Positions 57,026-64,000 of a stretch of DNA of 64,000 bases are shown here, piece by piece. The notes below the pieces were generated by a model. The model saw only the letters and a program-made list of their open reading frames with translations. It did no database searches and was not told the DNA's origin. Numbering within the stretch: the stretch's first letter is position 1; every line of letters begins with the position of its first letter. A program made the translations under genes and the position numbers. This DNA comes from Monodelphis domestica (taxonomy: Eukaryota > Chordata > Mammalia > Didelphimorphia > Didelphidae): assembly GCF_027887165.1 (NCBI RefSeq), contig NC_077228.1, positions 212,339,635 through 212,403,634 on the forward strand, written 5' to 3'.

Positions 57026-57486
57026 GGGGGCACCTAAGTGGTTCGGTGAATTGAGAGCCAGGGCCTAGAGTCAGGAAGACTTGGGTTCAACTCTGGCCTT
57101 GGTAAGTTTTAAATTAATATCAGTAACTCCAAGTATTATATTTTATAAAAGTTTATTAATAATCACTTGAAGTAGAAGAAATAAAAGAACAAAATTAGAA
57201 AACCTAAGTAAAAGACACGTTGGTAAAATTCTCCTGCCTGACTCTCACCCAACCTCCACAACTGCCTTCCCAGGAGCAGCAAGAGGCAGGAGCTATACAA
57301 AACTTATATTTTCTCTATGTTAGAATGTTAGCATCAATATGCAAATGGGATGCTGGAAAAGAGAGTCCCAAGGAGCAAATTATAATTACACACCTCAGAT
57401 ATTTCCTAGTTGTATGACTCTGGACAAGTCACTTAACCCCACTTGCCCTAGCCTTCACCACTCTTCTGCCTTGGTACTGATACATT
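57026..57486 (+). repeat. CORE-SINE, split by a solo LTR
   Basis: The sense SINE head (GGGGGCACCTAAGTGGTTCG to AACTCTGGCCT) and remainder (CTCAGATATTTCCTAGTTGT to TCTTCTGCCTTGGTACTGAT) are separated by the LTR at 57100-57392. Confidence 0.92.
57100..57392 (-). mobile_element. Solo LTR inside a SINE (fossil)
   Basis: A 293-bp segment bounded on the plus strand by TGGTAAGTTTTAAATT and AATTATAATTACACA, so TG...CA in its own direction. Its minus strand carries ATTATTAATAAACTTTTATA, a polyadenylation signal in the place expected for an LTR. That part resembles the LTRs at 31496 and 33515 (AATAAACCTCTAAAAAATAT), so the families are related. The SINE text resumes with CCT repeated on both sides. 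There is no internal retroviral sequence. Confidence 0.78.
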
Positions 57487-57547
57487 GTCAGATATCTTTC
57501 CAAAATCCACATTTACAGCATTTCCCTGCTTCTAACAGTCTGATAAC

Positions 57548-57755
57548 CTTTTTTTTTTTAACTCTTACCTTCTGTCTTAGAATCAATACTGTGTATTGGT
57601 TCCAAGGCAGAAGAGGGGTAAGTGCTAGGCAATGGGGGTCAAGTGACTTGTCCAGGGTCCCACAGCTAGGAAGTGTCTGAGGTCAGATTTGAACCTAGGA
57701 CCTCCCATCTCTAAGCCTGGTTCTCAATGCACTGAACTACCCAGCTACCCCCTCT
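57548..57755 (-). repeat. Marsupial CORE-SINE
   Basis: Full antisense copy: AACTCTTACCTTCTGTCTTA, GGTCAAGTGACTTGTCCAGG and CTACCCAGCTACCCCC. Confidence 0.95.
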
Positions 57756-57789
57756 GATAAAGAAGGAAAGATCCTTGAAGTTAGTATAG

Positions 57790-58345
57790 CATGATTGCTT
57801 TTTTTAATTTTTAAATTTAATTTTTCCCTCAATTACATTTAAAAATAGTTCCCAACATTTTCCAAAGAATGAGTCTCAAATTCTCTCTTTCCCTCCCTCT
57901 ATACCTACCTTCCTTGAGACAGTAAGCAGTCTCATATAGATTTTACATGTGCAATCATGTAAAACATTTTTTCACATTAATCTGTTTATGGAAGGAAACT
58001 CAAGTAGAAAAAAAATTAAGAAAGTAAAAAAATGGGCTTTGATCTAAATGCAGGCTCAGTTCTCTTTTTCTGGAAGTAGATGGCATTTTTCTTCTTGAGT
58101 CCTTTAGGATAGTTTTGGATCATTGTATTGCTGAAAATAGCTTTTATTTGCAGTTGTTCGTTGTGAACCTGTCATTATAATGATTTCTTGGTTCTGTTTA
58201 TTGTACTCCTCTTTAATTCATATGAGTTTCTCCTCCTTGTCATTTCTTACAGCATGATAATATTTCATTATAATCATAAACTATAATTTATTTAGCCATT
58301 TCCCAGTTGATGGGTCTCCCTCACTTTCCAAATCTTTGGCATGAT
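57790..58345 (-). repeat. Older LINE-1 3' end
   Basis: Antisense older-type L1: CCCTCAATTACATTTAAAAA, TCTTTCCCTCCCTCTATACC, TGGTTCTGTTTATTGTACTC and TTTAGCCATTTCCCAGTTGA. Its 3' end type matches 27280-27495. Confidence 0.8.
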
Positions 58346-58793
58346 TGTTTTTGATGAAGCTAAGATTGTTAATGATTGTGGCTTCCCTTTCTAAAAATCC
58401 ACAGCCTATCCCTCTCATAGGTTATTCTAGAGTTTTGCTAGGAGTCTGTCTATAGTTTGTGGAGTCCATTCTCTTCCCTTTTGAGGAGAGTATAGTACAA
58501 AAGTTATGGGAAGATTGTGATCACCTGATGTCAATGAATGTCAGTGATATCAATTTGTTTCATGAAAGCATTAATAAAGTAGGCTAAAACAAACTTGATA
58601 ATTAAAGGTCAGCTTTGTGAAGAATTTTGAACAATTTTACATCAGGGTGCCTTTCTACTATGGGGAAAGCTTCAGGTCTCCCTTGTCTCATGCTCCTGAA
58701 TAGGGCAGAACTCTGTGGGAGTAGAGGAAAGATGACAGAACTCGTAATGGACTAGAAAGGATTTTTGTTCTAATAGCCTTTGATTACTTCTAG

Positions 58794-58873
58794 GAAAAGA
58801 GAGGGAACAAGGACTCTGATAAAGCCAGCATGGCAGCCTTCGAGGCCGTGGTGGACTTCTGTGAGAAACTGGG
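58794..58873 (+). CDS. RECQL5: RECQL5 exon 8 (end of helicase core)
   Basis: An 80-nt exon between the acceptor TTACTTCTAG and the donor GTAAGT. It reads EKRGNKDSDKASMAAFEAVV, then DFCEKL, and ends two bases into a Gly codon, residues 386-411. Human reads [20 protein letters not shown], then TFCEEL. The next exon, which should start with the zinc-binding segment CRHAAIAKYFGD, is not in the window. If the donor is not used, the frame reads GGG TAA, a stop, giving a 412-residue protein. The human short isoform RECQL5-alpha is 410 residues, so the same mechanism probably operates. Confidence 0.96.
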
Positions 58874-59404
58874 GTAAGTATCGATTCTTGTTTCAAACTG
58901 AATGAAGTATTGGCTTGAGTATTTTCCTCCCCTAGAGTAAATACTGTTAAAGCGAAGAGATCAGAAAAAGCAATTCTTCCATCCGGGTGGGCTTTCTGAA
59001 GGAAAGTAATAGTTTGACTTTCCCTCACTTTCCCCTCTGGGCAGCTTTTACACTTGTCAGTGGAAGAGAGAATACAATAGGATGGCTTGAGCCCTACAAA
59101 ACTCAACCTCATGGGAATTGACCTAGCTTGCATTAGGAAAGCCATCTCTTTCTTAGTTCCTTGGCCCAATTCTTTCTGGCTCAGTCCTGGGCAGTGTAAT
59201 CCTCTCTGAGCCATTGCCATTGTGTTTAGTATTTTTCGCTGAGCCACTTTCTCTGTCTTTATTTAAGGACTTTGGCTACTTTGACTAAGACAGGTAATCC
59301 TCATCACCTGACCCAGTTTATCTCTTGAGGTGCTGCTGATTCAGTTTAGGGAAATTGTCTATCATAATAGAGAAGCAGATTAATTTTTTCAATTCAGATT
59401 AATT
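58874..59404. other. RECQL5 intron 8, 5' end
   Basis: No repeat family is recognised. If RECQL5 intron 8 is retained, this stretch would be the 3' untranslated region of the short isoform. AATAAA is not seen close to the stop. Confidence 0.4.
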
Positions 59405-60300
59405 CATAGTCATTCTTTATTGAACACCTTTTTAAAAAAATCCATTATGCTAAGTGCTGGGGGAAGGGAAGTAGAGATGGAAAAAACACATTCTCTTCTA
59501 CCCTCACAGACCATACAATTTAGTCTGGAAGAAGAGATTGGGAGAGAGATCTCTTCTACCTGGTTGGGTTCTTGGAAGGGGCTTCCTGGAGAATATTTTA
59601 TTTGAAGTTGTTCGGGAAGGACAGATAGGATTTAAATGGATGGGAATTGGGGGAAAGGCACTTTCTCAAATCAAACAGTGTGGAAGCTAGAAAGTATGGG
59701 TTGTATTCTGGAAATATGGAGTAATGTTAGTAAAGGGAATAGTGGAAGATAAGGAATGTTGGAGCCAAATTGTGGAAGGCCTTGAATACACCAGGCAAAA
59801 GTAACTAAAAGCTGCTTCTTAGAAGGGTTAATTGAATAGCAGTGTTAGGAAAAGGAGGCACAGAGGGAGGCCAGAGCAAGCAATGACTGCCTGGGTCTAG
59901 GAGAGAAATGGGAGTTGACCAAGTGTGGGGCAAAGGGAACAGAAAGGAGGAGAAATACAGTCCGCTCCCCCTTCTGTGGGAAATATGTGAGACTTACCAG
60001 GGATGGCTGAAACCATGGGTAACTAAATCAGCAGATTACCAAATCAACAGATATGGGCTGGGGCACAGCTGTAGGTGTAACTGATGTGACTCAGCCACTT
60101 ATCATTGGGGAAAGAAAGGGAGGAGTTTGAGGGCTGAAGTTTAGGTTGTGTCTAGAGAGAGCCTTGAGATTACTGCTGAGAGAAGGCATGGGCAGGGGTG
60201 GCATATCGTAGGACTGCTTCTCTTGTTTGGTACCCTGTTGTGGAAATTAGAGCTATTTCACTGTGGATTGTATGTTTTGGACAATTTTGCTGGCAGCAGT
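59405..60300 (-). repeat. LINE-2, long decayed copy
   Basis: Antisense L2: ATTCTTTATTGAACACC, ATTATGCTAAGTGCTGGGGG, TTGTGGAAGGCCTTGAATAC, AAAAGCTGCTTCTTAGAAG. The middle (60000-60250) is less certain. Confidence 0.7.
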
Positions 60301-60459
60301 ATGTAGGAAAATTGGGGAAAGAAAACCCTGGAAGCAAGGAGGCCAATTAGGGGGCTGCTGCAGTGGTCTTGGAGAGATCATGAGAGCTTGTGGCAGTGGG
60401 GATAGAAGGGGAGGATATTTGTAAGTGGTCATTCCAAGGCTCCCAGAGACTCTAACCTT

Positions 60460-61270
60460 CCCTTCTCCATCCTTGCTCTTGTCCTTGCTCTCTAATCATC
60501 TGTAATGAGAAGGTAGCTCCTGGATTTAAGTAATTTCCTTCTCCATAATTTGGCCTGGTCAGATTAGGAGCCACACCCAACACCCAGACTAGTGGGCTGG
60601 AGTCAGTGTTGTCCTGTGTCCTTAGAGCCAGAGATGCTAGACTGCTTCCAAACTGGGTCTTTTAAGGTTCTCTGGGAAAGGCTTTCATTTCTTGAGGGAT
60701 GAAAGAGCCAAATGTTCTTGTTAATTGTCAAACCCTCTTTGGGCTTTGGTCACAGCTTCCTGGAAATAACTCTTGGATGCTTCTTGGGGTGGGGGCGGGG
60801 CCAAGTTCTCCATAGGGGTTCCCTGTGATGTCAGTTCCTTGCCACAAATACAGAGGCCCTACAGAAGGGGCAGTCTATAGAGCTTGCAGCTGTGCTTTTG
60901 TGGAGTCTGAGACTGCCTTTGGCATATTCCTCTCATTCTTGCCTCAGTGGTCATGTCTGTCTGTGGACCCAGGGAGTTAATTGCCTCCTCCTCCTCCTTC
61001 TACACACATCCTCTTTCCCAATTTCATTTTTTAAATTTCCTTTCTGTCTTGTCCCTGGGAGGGGACACTGAGTTTGTCCCAGCACTCCCAGGGAGGGAAC
61101 TCTTTAAGTCCCCCTGTGTCCTGAGTAACTTTCTCGAGTTCATGGAAAACTTCCTTAGTTAAACAGTGTAGAGTGTAAAGAAGAAAATATTCTATGAACA
61201 CTTGTATTTCCTAAAACAACCCACACCATTTTTAAGCTGAAGTTGCTTTGGCTGCTTCCTTTAAAGAATC
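60460..61270. other. Repeat-poor, GC-richer island in RECQL5 intron 8
   Basis: About 800 bp with no repeat signature, including a GC box (GGGGGCGGGGCC near 60790) and CTCC-rich blocks. In human the small membrane-protein genes SMIM5 and SMIM6 lie within RECQL5 (from memory). I looked for their coding motifs (a run around VIILFTATVLLLLL) on both strands here and did not find them. It may be regulatory, but nothing proves it. Confidence 0.3.
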
Positions 61271-61284
61271 CTTTCAAAAGGAAC

Positions 61285-61615
61285 CTTTAGCAAAGTTGCA
61301 GGATACAAAATAAACTCACATAAATCAACAGCATTTCTATGTATTACCAACAAAGTCCAGCAGCAAGAGGTAGAAAAATCCTTTTAAAATAACTAGGTAA
61401 TGTAAACCAAGACAAATATAGGAAGTATCTGAATATAGGTATAAAAACACGTTTCACCCAAATCAAGTCATATCTAAACAATTGGAAAAATGTTAATTGC
61501 TCATGGGTAAGCAGAGTTAATATAATAAAAATGACAATTCTACCTAAATTAATTTTCTTATTCAGTATTTACATTCAATAATACACAGTATTTACTTATA
61601 CCATTGCAATCAAAC
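61285..61615 (+). repeat. LINE-1 ORF2 fragment
   Basis: Sense L1: TAGCAAAGTTGCAGGATACA, CAACAGCATTTCTATGTATT, TAAACAATTGGAAAAATGTT and TTGCTCATGGGTAAGC, the region just after the L1 polymerase. Neither L1 end is present. Confidence 0.88.
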
Positions 61616-61697
61616 GGGGGAGGGGGAGGAAAGGAAGGGAACCTTTGGGGGGGAGAAAGGTATGGTGAGAAAATGAATGGTGCAAGAAGCAGTTAGT

Positions 61698-61895
61698 TAG
61701 GGGGCAACTAGGTGGCTCAGTGGATTGAGAGCCAGGCCTAGAGACAGGAGGTCCTGCATTCAAATTTGACCCCAGATACTTCCTAGCTGTGTGACCCTGA
61801 GCAAGTCATTTAACCCCCATTGCCTAGCTCTTACCATTCTTCTGTCTTAGATCCAGTACACGTTATTGATTCTAAGATGGAAGGTTAGGGTTAAA
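61698..61895 (+). repeat. Marsupial CORE-SINE
   Basis: Full-length sense copy: AGGGGGCAACTAGGTGGCTC, CTAGCTGTGTGACCCTGAGC and GATTCTAAGATGGAAGGTTA with an A tail, followed by CAGCAGCAGCAG. Confidence 0.96.
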
Positions 61896-62224
61896 AAAAA
61901 GCAACAGCAGCAGCAGCAATTAGCTAGAGCTGGGTATTAACCAGGCATAATTTTTTTGATCTCTCTTGATCAAGAAACAAGTAACTTTTCTTTTTATATG
62001 GATATGTTCTTATTGTTTTTATATTACTTTAGATATTGAAATGCATATAGAGTCTAAGTTTATGTTTTTTCTCATATTCAGGAGAAAGTTTCTGATTAGA
62101 ATTATTGTAATGTGGTGATAGATGAGTATTTGCTTTTAAAATAGTTTTAAGTTTTGAAGAAAAAAAGAAATAATTGAATTCTGGACATCTAGAATCAGGA
62201 ATCAGTTTATATATTTCATTTTAA

Positions 62225-62430
62225 AAGGGAGGGGGAGGAAAGTAGGTGCTTCAGTGGATAGAGAGCCATGCCTAGAGATAGGGGATTTTGGGTTCAAATC
62301 TAGCCTCAGGTCCTTCTTAACTATGTTACCCTCGACAAATCACTTAACCCCAGTTGCCTAGCCTTTACTACTCTTCTGCTTTGGAACTAATGTTCAATAG
62401 TGATTCTAGGACAGAATGTAAGAGGTTTTT
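62225..62430 (+). repeat. Marsupial CORE-SINE
   Basis: Sense copy: GGGAGGGGGAGGAAAGTAGG, TGGATAGAGAGCCATGCCTA, TCTTCTGCTTTGGAACTAAT and GATTCTAGGACAGAATGTAA. Confidence 0.92.
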
Positions 62431-62807
62431 TTTTTTGTTTTTTTTTCCTAAAAAGCAATGAGGATCTTTCTGTTATGGTAACCTTCATGGTAGATTAGAA
62501 TTGCTTAGGGGAAATGGAAATCTGTAAGTGGCAGCTCAAGCCTTAGGGACATGTGGTAAGAGGAGATACTCAGGTTGGAGACTGGGATAGAGACAACTAA
62601 TGGTTTTCTTCTATCATTTTCTGATTCTAGACTGTAAGCATAGGATGGAAACATTGATTATTCATGATGGGGTTTTTATTTGATATTATTGTAATGAACA
62701 CTATTTAGTTTCCATTTGAGAAATTGAAGCACTTGGGGGGAAGGAGGAAATGACTGGACTTTCAGCCCTTAATTGAGTTTTGGGCTACTGGAAGTGAGGA
62801 CCTTATC

Positions 62808-62873
62808 GTCTTAACCGTGTATCTGAGCGACTCTTGAAGGGTCTTAACCCTGTATCTGAGTGACGCTCGTGGG
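62808..62873. repeat. 2 x 33 bp tandem duplication
   Basis: GTCTTAACCGTGTATCTGAG at 62808 recurs as GTCTTAACCCTGTATCTGAG at 62841, and the two 33-bp units differ at several places. It is older than the duplication at 10326. Confidence 0.9.
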
Positions 62874-63137
62874 AATCTATAGGAGGAACATCACAAGTCT
62901 GGCTGGCAACACTAGAGGAGTTTTCCAAGTGTTATTTTTCCAGTGGTGGTTCTTCTCTTTCTTCATCCTCATGTTCTTCTATATCTCTGGTGAAGTCTTT
63001 GAATTTAACCTGGAGTAGGAGGGTAAAAGGCTATATGATGCAGCTCATGCGACACTGCAAATTTGTCTCAGAATGGTCTCCATTCTCTCCATCTTGTCTC
63101 ACCCTCCAAAATGATCGCAACTTCTGTTACTCTAGAA

Positions 63138-63732
63138 CAATGATGGTGAACCTATGGCACATGTGCCAGAAGGGCACATAGAGTCCTCTGTGGGCATGCC
63201 TGCAGTTCCCCTCCAGAGTTTGTGACTAGAAAGCCAGAAGGATTTAGGGCAGAGTTGCTCCCCTCCCCCTTTCTATGAGCTTGAGGACATTTTTCACTTC
63301 CCCACCCCTCTGCCCAGCAGCCCAATGGAAGTGCTTCCTACCTTCCCTGTTGGGTGGGGAGCTCACAGACTGCTGCATGGGTAGGTGGTCCAAACTTAAG
63401 CTTATACTTTCTGAGGTGGAGGTGGATCCTGTGGTAGGATTGGAGAGGAGCTAGGTTTGAGGGAAAGATAACTCATAGCATGGCACTCTGGAGAGGAACA
63501 GAGCTGGAGGGGGAGCGAAGCACTGGAGCCACTCCCCTCCCCCTCTCCACACGTGCCTTTCATCACCCGCCCCTCTGCCCAGTAGCCCAATGGAAGTGCT
63601 TCCTCCCTCCTCTGTCTGGGGTAAGGTGGAGGAAGGGAAGGGCCAGGGGACAAGGTGGGAGGTTGAGGGGCATGGCACTCAGTCTGGAGAAGCTTGGGTG
63701 GGGTGCTGTCTCTAAAAGATTTGCCATCACAG
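63138..63732. mobile_element. hAT-like nonautonomous DNA transposon, longest copy
   Basis: A 595-bp element with inverted ends CAATGATGGTGAACCTATGG and AAAAGATTTGCCATCACAG, flanked by a perfect 8-bp duplication, CTCTAGAA (63130-63137 and 63733-63740). Inside, a segment with CCCCTCTGCCCAGCAGCCCA, then ATGGAAGTGCTTCCT, occurs twice (about 63306-63340 and 63571-63605), which suggests an internal duplication. There is no transposase frame. Confidence 0.88.
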
Positions 63733-64000
63733 CTCTAGAATCTCCCAGGACTTGCAGTGGAGGTCAGTGCCCAGAGGATTTGGTTTTGGGCACAGGTGAT
63801 AGCTTCATGGCAGGGATGGGTGACCAATTTCCTTTCACATTTCTTCTCATCCAAGTTAAATTACTTAACTGTTAGAATGAGGCCGGGAATTCGTACACTG
63901 GCAGCAGTTGAAAAAAAGAGCAAAGAGGATGAGACTAATTATTGTGGTATAAAACAATAACATCACCACCAGGGGCCCATAGGTCCAGGGATCATTTAAT

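Noticed and set aside
58672-59247. 191-codon minus-strand open frame across RECQL5 exon 8
   Set aside because: It runs antisense through a confirmed exon and its flanking intron, has no recognisable domain and no splice or start support. A shadow frame is the simplest explanation.
63402-63960. Several overlapping open frames near the right edge
   Set aside because: They lie in and around the hAT-like element at 63138-63732, with the same low-stop composition effect.

Overview
The window is mammalian nuclear DNA, almost certainly from a marsupial. Two recognisable vertebrate genes are present as short exons with consensus splice sites. The rest is packed with about 30 copies of a tRNA-headed CORE-SINE typical of marsupials, marsupial-style LINE-1 tails, older L2 and MIR, hAT-like DNA transposon remnants and three solo LTRs. 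I cannot tell from the sequence which marsupial it is, and I see no bacterial or viral gene system.

Layout. Positions 7079-43836 carry the first four coding exons of SAP30BP on the minus strand (43725-43836, 42913-43022, 40304-40351, 7079-7121). The rest of that gene lies beyond position 1. Positions 43556-44230 are GC-rich, TATA-less sequence between two start regions that point away from each other, so this is the likely shared promoter. Positions 45242-58873 carry the first seven coding exons of the DNA helicase gene RECQL5 on the plus strand, which together give the helicase core through motif VI. The zinc-binding and RNA polymerase II-binding parts must lie beyond 64000. The human genome has the same head-to-head pair on 17q25 (from memory), so gene order appears conserved.

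The 33 kb intron 3 of SAP30BP (7122-40303) and the RECQL5 introns are mosaics of nested retroelements. Several nestings can be dated relative to one another from target-site duplications: L1 tails inside L1 at 21643, 26799 and 35422; a SINE inside L1 at 52711; solo LTRs inside an L1 (33515) and inside a SINE (57100); and a SINE and an L1 that share one target site at 51171-53409.

How the genes relate: SAP30BP is a nuclear transcription and splicing factor, and RECQL5 is a RecQ helicase that restrains RNA polymerase II and homologous recombination. Shared promoter use is an inference from their spacing. The most useful observations are the stop codon built into the RECQL5 exon 8 donor, which would yield a helicase-only short isoform, the two very small SAP30BP exons on either side of a 33 kb intron, and a degenerate minisatellite just inside RECQL5 intron 1. 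I found no convincing undescribed system.
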